64,000 nt of DNA. Origin: Methylobacter sp. Its GTDB lineage: Bacteria; Pseudomonadota; Gammaproteobacteria; Methylococcales; Methylomonadaceae. Both the position numbers and the translations under genes were made by a program. The stretch lies in the NCBI GenBank assembly GCA_028712225.1, contig JAQTQN010000001.1, positions 1 through 64,000 of the forward strand, in the 5' to 3' direction. The notes under the pieces were generated by a model. It did no database searches. It had not been told where the DNA came from and saw nothing but the letters and a program-made list of their open reading frames with translations. Of this stretch, positions 55,679 through 64,000 are shown in pieces (within the stretch, counting starts at the first letter, position 1; every line of letters begins with the position of its first letter).

Positions 55679-56212
55679 CTATTTCTTTTTAGCTTCTTTT
55701 CTCACCACATTCTCATTAGAATACCTAACACCTTTACCTTTATATGGCTCAGGCGGTCTATACTTTCTAATGTTTGCGGCAACCTGACCAACCAACTGTT
55801 TATCAATGCCTTTTACTATAATTTCAATCTGAGTAGGAGTTTCAACACTAACACCATCGGGAACTACAAAATCAACCGGATGTGAAAATCCGAGTGACAA
55901 ACTCAGAACATTCTCCTTAATCTGAGCTCTATAACCAACCCCAACAAGTGACAACTTTGATTCAAAACCTTCTGAAACCCCAGTTACCATATTATTTATT
56001 ATAGCTCTCGCAGTTCCAGCTTGAGCTGTAGCAGACTTGCTTGTCGAATCCCATTCTAAAACAACTGATTCATCAATGATTTGAAAGCCGACAAATTCAT
56101 TTAAAGTATACTGAATTTCGCCTTTAGAACCTTTAACAAAAATATTTTTACCATCTATATTTACATTTACGCTTTTCGGTATTATTACCGGAGCTTTAGC
56201 AATTCTTGACAT
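55679..56212 (-). CDS. rplF: Ribosomal protein uL6
   Basis: A 177-residue L6 with two repeated alpha/beta domains and the conserved ANIRKYRPPEPYKGKGVRY near the C-terminus, close to the factor-binding site of the 50S subunit. Confidence 0.98.
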   Translation of the reverse strand: MSRIAKAPVIIPKSVNVNIDGKNIFVKGSKGEIQYTLNEFVGFQIIDESVVLEWDSTSKSATAQAGTARAIINNMVTGVSEGFESKLSLVGVGYRAQIKENVLSLSLGFSHPVDFVVPDGVSVETPTQIEIIVKGIDKQLVGQVAANIRKYRPPEPYKGKGVRYSNENVVRKEAKKK

Positions 56213-56224
56213 AAAGTATCCTAA

Positions 56225-56620
56225 TTAACAAACAGTACAAATAACTTCACCACCGCGACCACTTGCACGCGCAGCCTTATCTGTCATGACACCGTTCGAT
56301 GTCGATACAATAGCTATACCAAGACCACCAAGAACAACAGGTAAGCGATCTTTTGAACGATAGATTCTTAAACCAGGGCGACTTATTCTTTTAATATTCT
56401 CAATAACGGGGGCCCCCTTGTAGTATTTTAACTCTATCAAGATCTCCTCATGAACACCCACACTTTCAACAGAATACCCAGAAATGTAACCCTCGTCTTT
56501 TAAAACCTTAGCTATAGAAAGCTTTAATTTAGAAGTTTGCATTTTAACAATTTTTTTTCCCGCAGACTGCCCATTTCTTATTCGGGTCAACATATCTGCT
56601 ACAGGATCAGTCATACTCAT
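56225..56620 (-). CDS. rpsH: Ribosomal protein uS8
   Basis: A 131-residue S8 with [16 protein letters not shown] and the C-terminal [26 protein letters not shown]-type end. In E. coli S8 represses the spc operon at the rplE start; a similar target was not searched for structurally here. Confidence 0.98.
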   Translation of the reverse strand: MSMTDPVADMLTRIRNGQSAGKKIVKMQTSKLKLSIAKVLKDEGYISGYSVESVGVHEEILIELKYYKGAPVIENIKRISRPGLRIYRSKDRLPVVLGGLGIAIVSTSNGVMTDKAARASGRGGEVICTVC

Positions 56621-56650
56621 TTAAATTCTCCAAACATTAGATTAATACCA

Positions 56651-56956
56651 CTACCAACTTGCTTTTACAAGCCCAGGTACATCGCCTCGCATAGTGGCTT
56701 CTCTAAGTTTGTTTCTACTTAAGCCGAATTTCCGGTAATAGCCATGTGGACGCCCTGTAAGATTGCATCGGTTCCTAACTCTAGAAACACTTGAGTCTCT
56801 CGGCATTTTCTGAAGCTGGAGTTGTGCTATTTCTTTTTGATCATAAGAAGAATTAGGATCTCTAATAATCTCTTTTATTTTTAAACGCTTATTAGATAAC
56901 TTTTTTACTAAATTTTTACGCTTAACTTCTCGCGCAATCATTGATTTTTTTGCCAT
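56651..56956 (-). CDS. rpsN: Ribosomal protein uS14, zinc-free form
   Basis: A 101-residue S14 with the C-terminal [20 protein letters not shown]. The long form with only one cysteine in this region is the zinc-independent C- type. Confidence 0.97.
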   Translation of the reverse strand: MAKKSMIAREVKRKNLVKKLSNKRLKIKEIIRDPNSSYDQKEIAQLQLQKMPRDSSVSRVRNRCNLTGRPHGYYRKFGLSRNKLREATMRGDVPGLVKASW

Positions 56957-56970
56957 AAGTAAGTTACTCT

Positions 56971-57510
56971 TTAACTTTTAAATGGAAAATTAAAAAGTTT
57001 TAGCAAAGCTAACCCTTCGTCATTTGTTTGAGCTGTTGTAGTAATGGTAATATCCATTCCTCTCAACACGTCGATTTTGTCATAATCAATTTCAGGGAAA
57101 ATTATTTGCTCTTTAACACCTAAAGAATAATTTCCACGACCATCAAAACTTTTTGGACTCAAACCTCTAAAATCTCGAATACGAGGTATAGAAATATTAA
57201 TTAATCTATCGAGAAATTCGTACATTCTATCACTGCGCAAAGTTACTTTGCAGCCTATTGGCATATCATCTCGAATCTTAAATCCCGCAATTGACTTTCT
57301 AGCGAGAGTAACAACCGGCTTCTGCCCAGATATTTTCTCCATATCGTTAAGCGCTGATTGCAAGGATTTTTTGTCGGCAACAGCCTCCCCTACTCCCATA
57401 TTCAATGTTATCTTCGAAATGCGCGGGGCTTGCATAATTGACTTGTATGAGTATTGCTCCAATAATACAGGCAATATCTTTTCTCTATATTCTTTTTTTA
57501 ATCTAGCCAT
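56971..57510 (-). CDS. rplE: Ribosomal protein uL5
   Basis: A 179-residue L5 with [18 protein letters not shown] and [23 protein letters not shown]. It binds 5S rRNA and contacts the P-site tRNA. Confidence 0.98.
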   Translation of the reverse strand: MARLKKEYREKILPVLLEQYSYKSIMQAPRISKITLNMGVGEAVADKKSLQSALNDMEKISGQKPVVTLARKSIAGFKIRDDMPIGCKVTLRSDRMYEFLDRLINISIPRIRDFRGLSPKSFDGRGNYSLGVKEQIIFPEIDYDKIDVLRGMDITITTTAQTNDEGLALLKLFNFPFKS

Positions 57511-57524
57511 GATTTCATATAACC

Positions 57525-57842
57525 TTAAACATCAACAACTTCATTAGTTGACTTAAAAAATCTTACCTTATTACCATTTTCGAGAAGCTTAAAACCAACA
57601 CGATCTGGTCTTTTTGTAACTGGATTATACAAACCAACATTAGATATATCGATAGGCAATTCTATAGTAACTATACCTCCAGAAACGCCTGAGTTTGGGT
57701 TTGATTTTTGAGTTTTTTTATACTGATTTATCCCATCGACCAAAATCTTTCGAGAAGACAAAACCTTAGAAACTCTCCCTGACTTCCCTTTATCTTTGCC
57801 AGCTATAATAACTACATCATCGCCTTTTTTTATTTTTTGCAT
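57525..57842 (-). CDS. rplX: Ribosomal protein uL24
   Basis: A 105-residue L24 with the KOW motif [20 protein letters not shown]. It is an assembly initiator of the 50S subunit near the exit tunnel. Confidence 0.98.
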   Translation of the reverse strand: MQKIKKGDDVVIIAGKDKGKSGRVSKVLSSRKILVDGINQYKKTQKSNPNSGVSGGIVTIELPIDISNVGLYNPVTKRPDRVGFKLLENGNKVRFFKSTNEVVDV

Positions 57843-57852
57843 AAGTAGTTAC

Positions 57853-58221
57853 CTATAGAACCTCTGGGGCCAAAGAAATTATTTTCATGAATTTTTCCCC
57901 TCTTAATTCACGCGTAACCGGACCAAAAATACGAGTACCAATTGGCTGTAGATTGTTGTTTAAAATAACAGCGGCATTACCATCAAACCGAATAACTGAA
58001 CCATCAGCTCTTCTCACCCCTTTTCGAGTCCTCACAACTAATGCGTTGTAAACATCTCCTTTCTTTACCCTTCCCCTAGGTATTGCATCTTTTATACTAA
58101 CTTTAATTATGTCCCCAATACCAGCATAACGCCTATGGGATCCACCTAATACTTTGATACACATTACCTTTTTTGCGCCGCTATTATCAGCAACTTCAAG
58201 ATTAGTTTGCATCTGAATCAT
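57853..58221 (-). CDS. rplN: Ribosomal protein uL14
   Basis: A 122-residue L14 starting [27 protein letters not shown], with the conserved [13 protein letters not shown]. It is the first gene of the spc part of the cluster. Confidence 0.98.
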   Translation of the reverse strand: MIQMQTNLEVADNSGAKKVMCIKVLGGSHRRYAGIGDIIKVSIKDAIPRGRVKKGDVYNALVVRTRKGVRRADGSVIRFDGNAAVILNNNLQPIGTRIFGPVTRELRGEKFMKIISLAPEVL

Positions 58222-58254
58222 GATTAATTCCTAAATATATTCTTTGAAGTTACT

Positions 58255-58518
58255 CTATCTACCAGCATTAACCAAAACCTCTACTAACTTAAAGGTTTTG
58301 TTTTTAGACAAAGGTCTGCATGAAGTAATTGACACCAAATCGCCTTCTTTACATACATTATGCTCATCATGAGCCAACAACTTCGAAGATCGTTTTATGT
58401 ACTTACCATACACAGGATGTTTTGTTACGCGACTAACAAGAACTGTGATTGTCTTTTCCATTTTATTACTTACAACAGTACCTGTAACAGTCCTTATATT
58501 TACAACATTCTCAACCAT
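58255..58518 (-). CDS. rpsQ: Ribosomal protein uS17
   Basis: An 87-residue S17 with the OB-fold motif [18 protein letters not shown] and the [18 protein letters not shown] end. Its start overlaps the rpmC stop by one base. Confidence 0.97.
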   Translation of the reverse strand: MVENVVNIRTVTGTVVSNKMEKTITVLVSRVTKHPVYGKYIKRSSKLLAHDEHNVCKEGDLVSITSCRPLSKNKTFKLVEVLVNAGR

Positions 58519-58709
58519 TACACCCTCGCTTTTTCGGTTAAAACAGTTAAAACTCTTGCGACATCGCGCTTAGTTTTCTTTATTAAATCTGTTTTTGTTA
58601 ACTGTGCAGTTGCTTTCTGCACGCGTAAATTAAAATGCTCACGAGAAAGATCAACTAAAATTGATTTAAGCTCTTCGCTTGATTTATTACGTAGTTCGTT
58701 CACATTCAT
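58518..58709 (-). CDS. rpmC: Ribosomal protein uL29
   Basis: A 63-residue L29 with [18 protein letters not shown] and the [15 protein letters not shown] helix. It touches the exit-tunnel rim where trigger factor and SRP dock. One-base overlaps at both ends. Confidence 0.97.
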   Translation of the reverse strand: MNVNELRNKSSEELKSILVDLSREHFNLRVQKATAQLTKTDLIKKTKRDVARVLTVLTEKARV

Positions 58710-59122
58710 TACATTATTGTCCGCGCAGTAAAGAGTGTTTTTAATGGTAGCTTTGCAGCCGCTAAGGCAAAGGCTTCTCTTGCCAAGTCCTCTGAAACAC
58801 CTTGTATTTCATACAGCATTGTACCAGGTCGTATCTGAGCAACCCAATATTCAACACTACCCTTACCTTTACCCATACGAACTTCTAATGGTTTTTTCGT
58901 AATCGGCTTATCAGGAAAAATCCTAATCCATATTTTCCCACCACGCTTAACATGCCTTGTAATAGCGCGCCTAGCTGACTCAATTTGACGAGCCGTCAAA
59001 CGCCCTCTACTTATTGATTTTAAACCATACTCGCCAAAACTAACTGACGAGCCCTTTACAGCAGTTCCGTTATTTCTGCCTTTGTGCTGCTTACGGAATT
59101 TTGTTCTCTTTGGTTGAAGCAT
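58709..59122 (-). CDS. rplP: Ribosomal protein uL16
   Basis: A 137-residue L16 with [17 protein letters not shown] and the conserved [14 protein letters not shown] loop near the A-site tRNA elbow. Confidence 0.98.
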   Translation of the reverse strand: MLQPKRTKFRKQHKGRNNGTAVKGSSVSFGEYGLKSISRGRLTARQIESARRAITRHVKRGGKIWIRIFPDKPITKKPLEVRMGKGKGSVEYWVAQIRPGTMLYEIQGVSEDLAREAFALAAAKLPLKTLFTARTIM

Positions 59123-59138
59123 TTTTTATTCCCTTCAA

Positions 59139-59810
59139 CTATTTCTTTGATTCAGAATTAACAGACGCAGCATGCGCATCAATATCAAACACTTCACCTT
59201 TAAATATCCACACTTTAATACCTATAATTCCGTAGGTTGTATTTGCTTCTGCGGTCGCATAATCAATATCTGCCCTCAATGTATGCAAAGGAACGCGCCC
59301 CTCTCTATACCATTCACTCCTAGCAATCTCAGCTCCATTCAAGCGACCACCGACGTTTATTTTTACACCTTCAGCACCTAAGCGCATTGTATTTGTAACA
59401 GCACGCTTCATTGCACGCCTATACATTATTCGCTTTTCAAGTTGCTGAGCAATACTTTCAGCAACCAGCTGAGCATCCAACTCAGGCTTTCTTATTTCTT
59501 CAATATTAAGCTGGACAGGAATCCCCATAATTTTGGAAATTTCCTGTCTTAATCCATCAATATCCTCGCCTTTTTTTCCAATTACAATACCTGGACGCGC
59601 CGTATGTATTGTAATATGGGCATTATTAGCCGGGCGATTAATTTGAATTCTACTTACAGAAGCATGAGATAGTTTCTTTTTAATGAAAGATCTTACTAGC
59701 AAATCTTGATGTAAAAAAGTTGAGTAATCTTGTGAACTTGCATACCATCTAGAATTCCAATCTTTAACAATTCCTAGTCGTATACCAATTGGATGAACTT
59801 TTTGACCCAT
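59139..59810 (-). CDS. rpsC: Ribosomal protein uS3
   Basis: A 223-residue S3 with [21 protein letters not shown], the KH domain [11 protein letters not shown], and the C-terminal [17 protein letters not shown]. It lines the mRNA entry tunnel. Confidence 0.98.
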   Translation of the reverse strand: MGQKVHPIGIRLGIVKDWNSRWYASSQDYSTFLHQDLLVRSFIKKKLSHASVSRIQINRPANNAHITIHTARPGIVIGKKGEDIDGLRQEISKIMGIPVQLNIEEIRKPELDAQLVAESIAQQLEKRIMYRRAMKRAVTNTMRLGAEGVKINVGGRLNGAEIARSEWYREGRVPLHTLRADIDYATAEANTTYGIIGIKVWIFKGEVFDIDAHAASVNSESKK

Positions 59811-59820
59811 TTTCTAACTC

Positions 59821-60159
59821 CTACTGGACTTCTGATACTGTAATTGTTATGTGGCAGGTTCTTTTAAGAATATGGTTCGCACGTCCTTTAGCTCTTGCCT
59901 TAAATCTTTTCATAGTCACACCTTCATTAACAAAAACAGTGGACACTTTTAAATCATCAATATCTAAACCGTCGTTATGCTCGGCATTTGCAACTGCAGA
60001 CTCAAGAAGTTTTTTTATTATTGCAGAGGCCTTTTTAGTACTAAAAGTTAAAGTATTTAAAGCTTTCTCAACAGTTAAATTACGTATTTGATCACCAACA
60101 AGTCGTGCTTTTTGAGCAGAAAGTGGGGCATTATTTAATTTCGCAGAAACACTCGCCAT
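59821..60159 (-). CDS. rplV: Ribosomal protein uL22
   Basis: A 112-residue L22 with [15 protein letters not shown] and the tunnel-hairpin region [19 protein letters not shown]. It narrows the peptide exit tunnel with L4. Confidence 0.98.
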   Translation of the reverse strand: MASVSAKLNNAPLSAQKARLVGDQIRNLTVEKALNTLTFSTKKASAIIKKLLESAVANAEHNDGLDIDDLKVSTVFVNEGVTMKRFKARAKGRANHILKRTCHITITVSEVQ

Positions 60160-60161
60160 AC

Positions 60162-60437
60162 TTACCTTCCAGATTTTTTATCAGCAACATGGCCTTTATA
60201 GGTCCTTGTTGGCGCAAACTCACCTAACTTATGCCCGACCATATTCTCAGAAACAAGAACAGGAATATGCAACCTACCATTATGCACTGCTATTGTAAGT
60301 CCTAACATGTCGGGTATGATCATTGATCGTCTAGACCAAGTCTTGATAGGTTTTTTACTTTTATTAGCTAAAGCATCTTCGATTTTTTTTAACAAATGAT
60401 GATCAATAAAAGGACCTTTTTTAATTGAACGCGGCAC
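60162..60437 (-). CDS. rpsS: Ribosomal protein uS19
   Basis: A 91-residue S19 starting [15 protein letters not shown], with [22 protein letters not shown] and [17 protein letters not shown]. It forms the head of the 30S subunit with S13. Confidence 0.98.
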   Translation of the reverse strand: MPRSIKKGPFIDHHLLKKIEDALANKSKKPIKTWSRRSMIIPDMLGLTIAVHNGRLHIPVLVSENMVGHKLGEFAPTRTYKGHVADKKSGR

Positions 60438-60450
60438 AATAACTCCTTAA

Positions 60451-61275
60451 CTATTTTTGCTTACGACGCCTAACAATCATATTGTCAGTTCGTTTATTTT
60501 TTCTAGTTTTATAACCTTTTGTTGGAACGCCCCAAGGTGAAACCGGATGTCTACCACCAGATGTTCTACCTTCCCCTCCGCCATGAGGATGATCCACAGG
60601 ATTCATTACCACACCACGCACCGTTGGCCGCACACCACGCCATCTTTTTGCGCCAGCCTTACCAAGAGATATTAGATTGTGCTCAGAATTAGATACCTCA
60701 CCTATAACAGCCCGACACTCAGACAATACCTTGCGCATTTCGCCTGATCTTAATCGCAAAGTAGCATGCGCACCATCTCTTGCTACCAACTGAACAGAAG
60801 TTCCAGCGCTTCTTGCTATTTGCGCACCCTTACCTGGCTTAAGCTCAACGCAATGCAATACAGTACCCATTGGAATGTTTCTAAGAGGCATGCAATTTCC
60901 AACTTTTACTGGAACCGTATCAGATGAAAAAATCTCTTGTCCGGCAACAAGTCCCTTTGGAGCTATTATATATCTTCGCTCACCATCCTTAAAGAGTATC
61001 AGCGCTATATTAGCGGTTCTATTTGGATCATATTCCAAACGCTCAACTATAGCCGGAATATCCTTGTCTCTTTTAAAATCGATAACACGATAGCTTTGTT
61101 TGTGACCACCACCAACATGCCTTGTAGTGATTCTACCGTTGTTATTTCTACCTCCGCTTTTACTGAGCTTACTTAATAAAGGAGAATACGGTTTTCCTTT
61201 ATATAACTCTTCAGTTTTAATACGAACAACAAATCTCGAGCCTGGAGATGTTGGTTTAGACTTTACAATAGTCAT
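60451..61275 (-). CDS. rplB: Ribosomal protein uL2
   Basis: A 274-residue L2 with [42 protein letters not shown]-type segment (the conserved catalytic-centre-proximal histidine) and the basic C-terminus MIVRRRKQK. It is needed for subunit joining and peptidyl transfer. Confidence 0.98.
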   Translation of the reverse strand: MTIVKSKPTSPGSRFVVRIKTEELYKGKPYSPLLSKLSKSGGRNNNGRITTRHVGGGHKQSYRVIDFKRDKDIPAIVERLEYDPNRTANIALILFKDGERRYIIAPKGLVAGQEIFSSDTVPVKVGNCMPLRNIPMGTVLHCVELKPGKGAQIARSAGTSVQLVARDGAHATLRLRSGEMRKVLSECRAVIGEVSNSEHNLISLGKAGAKRWRGVRPTVRGVVMNPVDHPHGGGEGRTSGGRHPVSPWGVPTKGYKTRKNKRTDNMIVRRRKQK

Positions 61276-61309
61276 TTTTACCGTTTCCTATTGATTTCAA
61301 TTTATCACA

Positions 61310-61609
61310 TTAAGCAAATGTGAACTCTATATCATAACCAGACTTTAGCTTAACGTAAGCCTTTTTCCAATCTGATCTTGTACCGAAAGAACGACCAACT
61401 TTCTTTTTCTTTCCAGAAACATTAAGCACCCTTACTGAATCAACCTCAACTTTAAACATTAATTCAACAGATGCCTTTACTTGTTTTTTGGTAGCCGATC
61501 GATGAATTTTAAATGCAAAACATTTGTTCTTCTCTGCATTTATTGTACTCTTTTCTGAGATTATTGGCGCCTCAATTACACCTGCCAACCTATATAAATT
61601 TGTGCTCAT
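61310..61609 (-). CDS. rplW: Ribosomal protein uL23
   Basis: A 99-residue L23 with APIISEKSTINAEKNKCFAFKI and a C-terminal strand ending in DIEFTFA. It docks trigger factor and SRP at the tunnel exit. It overlaps the rplD stop by four bases. Confidence 0.97.
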   Translation of the reverse strand: MSTNLYRLAGVIEAPIISEKSTINAEKNKCFAFKIHRSATKKQVKASVELMFKVEVDSVRVLNVSGKKKKVGRSFGTRSDWKKAYVKLKSGYDIEFTFA

Positions 61610-62232
61610 GCTAAACGCTCTTCTAATTGTTGCAAAGCAACTTTAGTCATTATAACTTTATCAGCTCCGACCAATAATACCGGGTTTAAATTATTAACCT
61701 CAAGGACATCCAAACTAGAAATATTTCTTGAAGCGAGCGCGAGATTATCACTCATATGATCAACAACCAAAACACACCTACTAGCCTCAAACTTTTTTAT
61801 TTTCAAACTTAACTCTTTTGTCTTTGCAGACTCCAGATCTAGCGCATCAATTAACACCAGTCGATCCTGCCTAAACAATTCAGAAAGTATAGAGACCAAC
61901 CCAGATCGAAACATTTTTCTATTTAATTTTTGATCATAGTTTCTTGGGCGAGCAGCAAAAGCAACCCCCCCCGTTCTCCACACTGGACTTCTTGTTGTCC
62001 CTGATCTTGCGCGCCCAGTGCCTTTTTGACGCCAAGGCTTAGAACCACCACCGCTTACATCGGATCTGGTTTTCTGCGCTTTCGTACCCGCCCGACTACC
62101 TGCCAAATACTTCGTAACCAATTGATGCACCAACGTCTCATTAAATGGCTTACCAAAAATAACCTCTGAAGCAACAACACTACTCGACACACTTAAATCT
62201 TTTATATTTAAAGCTGGTATTTGTAAAGCCAT
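61606..62232 (-). CDS. rplD: Ribosomal protein uL4
   Basis: A 208-residue L4 with the tunnel loop KTRSDVSGGGSKPWRQKGTG and the C-terminal Rossmann-like domain. In E. coli L4 represses its own operon; no equivalent leader can be judged because the operon start is off the window. Confidence 0.97.
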   Translation of the reverse strand: MALQIPALNIKDLSVSSSVVASEVIFGKPFNETLVHQLVTKYLAGSRAGTKAQKTRSDVSGGGSKPWRQKGTGRARSGTTRSPVWRTGGVAFAARPRNYDQKLNRKMFRSGLVSILSELFRQDRLVLIDALDLESAKTKELSLKIKKFEASRCVLVVDHMSDNLALASRNISSLDVLEVNNLNPVLLVGADKVIMTKVALQQLEERLA

Positions 62233-62235
62233 AGC

Positions 62236-62886
62236 TTAACCTTTGTTTTTTAGTTTTATTGCTGGAGTAATAATCAAATCCCCACCTTTTGCTCCAGGAA
62301 CCGCCCCCTTTACCAAAATGAGATTCCTCTCCAAATCAATTGATTGTATTGTTAAATTTTGAACCGTTCTTTTAACTGAACCTAAATGCCCTGCCATTTT
62401 CTTTCCCTTGAAAACCCGCCCCGGAGTCTGACACATACCAATTGACCCCAACACCCGATGAGAGAGTGAATTTCCATGCGTAGCATCCTGCATACTAAAG
62501 TGATGCTTCTTCACACCGCCAGCAAACCCCTTACCAATACTCCTCCCTGACACATCTACACGCTGACCCACAAAGAATAAATCCAACTCCAATTTAGCGC
62601 CCGCCTCCTTATCAAATGCATCGGACGCATCCATCCTAAACTCCCAGAGCCCCCTACCAGCAGATACATTGGCAGAGATATAATGACCTGCGATTGCTTT
62701 ATTTAATGCACTTGGCTTTCTTTCCCCGACAGTTACCTGAATCGAACTATATCCATCATTTTCCAAGGTTTTAATCTGGGTTATTCTATTTGATTCTACT
62801 TCAATAACTGTCACTGGAACTGACGCTCCATCCTCAGTAAAAATCCTAGTCATGCCTGACTTACGACCTATAAGACCTATTGACAT
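62236..62886 (-). CDS. rplC: Ribosomal protein uL3
   Basis: A 216-residue L3 with the N-terminal [17 protein letters not shown] and the central extension [22 protein letters not shown]-type loop that reaches the peptidyl transferase centre. It carries the glutamine in the FSMQDATHG loop that PrmB methylates in E. coli. Confidence 0.98.
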   Translation of the reverse strand: MSIGLIGRKSGMTRIFTEDGASVPVTVIEVESNRITQIKTLENDGYSSIQVTVGERKPSALNKAIAGHYISANVSAGRGLWEFRMDASDAFDKEAGAKLELDLFFVGQRVDVSGRSIGKGFAGGVKKHHFSMQDATHGNSLSHRVLGSIGMCQTPGRVFKGKKMAGHLGSVKRTVQNLTIQSIDLERNLILVKGAVPGAKGGDLIITPAIKLKNKG

Positions 62887-62904
62887 CTGCCAATTCCTCT
62901 ATAT

Positions 62905-63216
62905 TTAATTTAACTTTATTTGAACATCAACGCCAGCCGCAAGATCCAGCTTCATCAAAGCATCAACAGTCTTCTCAGTTGGTTCTACTATATCTAACAA
63001 CCGCTTGTATGTCCGAAGCTCGTACTGATCACGAGCATCTTTATTCACATGCGGCGAAATTAATATAGTAAATCGTTCTATTTTTGTTGGCAAAGGTATT
63101 GGACCTTTTATTTGAGCACCCGTTCTTCTAGCTGTTTCAACAATCTCACCAGCAGACTGATCAATTAATTTATGATCAAATGACTTCAAACGAATTCTTA
63201 TAGTTTGATTGGACAT
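62905..63216 (-). CDS. rpsJ: Ribosomal protein uS10
   Basis: A 103-residue S10 (NusE) starting [19 protein letters not shown], with [16 protein letters not shown]. It is part of the 30S head and also links NusG to ribosomes. Just downstream of tuf. Confidence 0.98.
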   Translation of the reverse strand: MSNQTIRIRLKSFDHKLIDQSAGEIVETARRTGAQIKGPIPLPTKIERFTILISPHVNKDARDQYELRTYKRLLDIVEPTEKTVDALMKLDLAAGVDVQIKLN

Positions 63217-63221
63217 ATTAT

Positions 63222-64000
63222 TTACTCAATTATTGAAGCAACAACGCCAGCACCGACTGTACGGCCACCCTCGCGAATGGCAAAACGCAATCCATCTTCC
63301 ATCGCAATCGGCGAGATAAGCTTCACTTTTACAGAAATATTATCGCCAGGCATTACCATTTCTACACCTTCAGGCAATTCAACAGCGCCCGTTACATCAG
63401 TGGTACGGAAGTAAAACTGCGGGCGATAACCATTGAAAAATGGAGTATGCCTACCACCTTCATCTTTTGATAAGACATATATTTCAGCATTAAAATGCGA
63501 ATGCGGCTTTATGGTTCCTTTATGAGCAAGAACTTGCCCGCGCTCAACATCATCTCTTTTTGTGCCTCTTAATAGCAACCCAACGTTATCACCGGCTTGA
63601 CCTTGATCAAGCAGCTTGCGAAACATTTCAACACCCGTAACAGTTGTTGTTACAGTTGGCCTAATGCCGACAATCTCTACTTCTTGCCCAACTTTAATAA
63701 TGCCTCTTTCTATACGACCCGTTACAACAGTTCCGCGCCCAGATATTGAAAATACGTCTTCAATAGGCATTAAAAAAGCACCATCAACTGCCCGCTCTGG
63801 CTCAGGAATGTAACTATCCAGTGCCTCAACCAGCTTAACAACTGACGGCACACCAATTTCACTGGTATCACCCTCAAGCGCTTTTAATGCAGAGCCTACT
63901 ATAATTGGCGTATCATCCCCAGGAAACTCATAAAGATCAAGTAATTCACGAATTTCCATTTCAACCAACTCAATCAACTCGGCATCATCAACCATATCGG
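63222..64000 (-). CDS. tuf: Elongation factor Tu, C-terminal two thirds (runs off the window)
   Basis: The frame stays open to base 64000. The sequence begins inside the GTPase domain, after the NKxD motif (the DMVDDAEL segment), and continues through domains 2 and 3 to the normal C-terminus ([15 protein letters not shown]). EF-Tu brings aminoacyl-tRNA to the ribosome. The ATG at 63995 shown in the track is internal. The stop lies five bases before rpsJ, so tuf and the S10 operon are probably transcribed together. Confidence 0.97.
   Translation of the reverse strand, partial: DMVDDAELIELVEMEIRELLDLYEFPGDDTPIIVGSALKALEGDTSEIGVPSVVKLVEALDSYIPEPERAVDGAFLMPIEDVFSISGRGTVVTGRIERGIIKVGQEVEIVGIRPTVTTTVTGVEMFRKLLDQGQAGDNVGLLLRGTKRDDVERGQVLAHKGTIKPHSHFNAEIYVLSKDEGGRHTPFFNGYRPQFYFRTTDVTGAVELPEGVEMVMPGDNISVKVKLISPIAMEDGLRFAIREGGRTVGAGVVASIIE

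Overview
The window looks like the chromosome of a gammaproteobacterial methylotroph, most probably a methanotroph of the Methylococcales. The evidence is two tandem MtdB-type methylene-tetrahydromethanopterin dehydrogenase genes, a VPxPA-type PEP-CTERM surface protein beside an exopolysaccharide export operon, the hfq-hflX-hflK-hflC-hisZ-purA and minCDE orders usual in proteobacteria, and a canonical tuf-S10-spc-alpha ribosomal cluster. The genus cannot be fixed from sequence alone.

The dominant feature is a direct duplication. Bases 1-17914 recur at 27265-45178 with a constant offset of 27264. Every ORF of the first copy reappears in the second, shadow ORFs included, with the same translation. 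The exceptions are the first part of one outer-membrane-protein gene (a divergent patch at 100-824 / 27364-28088) and a single base near the right end (17882 / 45146). Each copy carries the tail of an exopolysaccharide export operon (export protein, beta-barrel protein, Wzz-like chain-length protein, ParA/BY-kinase-like protein), then hfq, hflX, hflK, hflC, hisZ, purA, a small conserved protein, a convergent block (ycgN-like, uspA-like, thiC with its TPP riboswitch), minCDE, a winged-helix protein, and two nested IS5-family remnants. The right edge of the homology is exactly the outer end of the second IS. A simple model is a tandem duplication of a 27,264-bp unit (17915-45178) by crossing-over between two IS copies, with the window opening inside the left unit. 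An assembly or strain-mixing artefact has to be excluded first.

Between the copies (17915-27264) lie an Ogr/Delta zinc-finger gene and a P4-type integrase beside tRNA-Cys (a decayed integrated element), tRNA-Gly, a small membrane protein, and a gmd-fcl-phosphohexomutase operon for GDP-L-fucose. A VPVPA-CTERM surface protein and the start of the export operon (26747) follow. These sugar-nucleotide and export genes probably serve one extracellular polysaccharide.

Right of the duplication (45179-64000) are a PilZ protein, two mtdB paralogues, a GacA/UvrY-like response regulator, a 1.5-kb gene-poor stretch with structured sequence, and then, all on the minus strand, the ribosomal cluster from rplQ (49820) back to the C-terminal part of tuf, which runs off the right edge. 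rpmJ is missing from the ORF track but is present with a TTG start.
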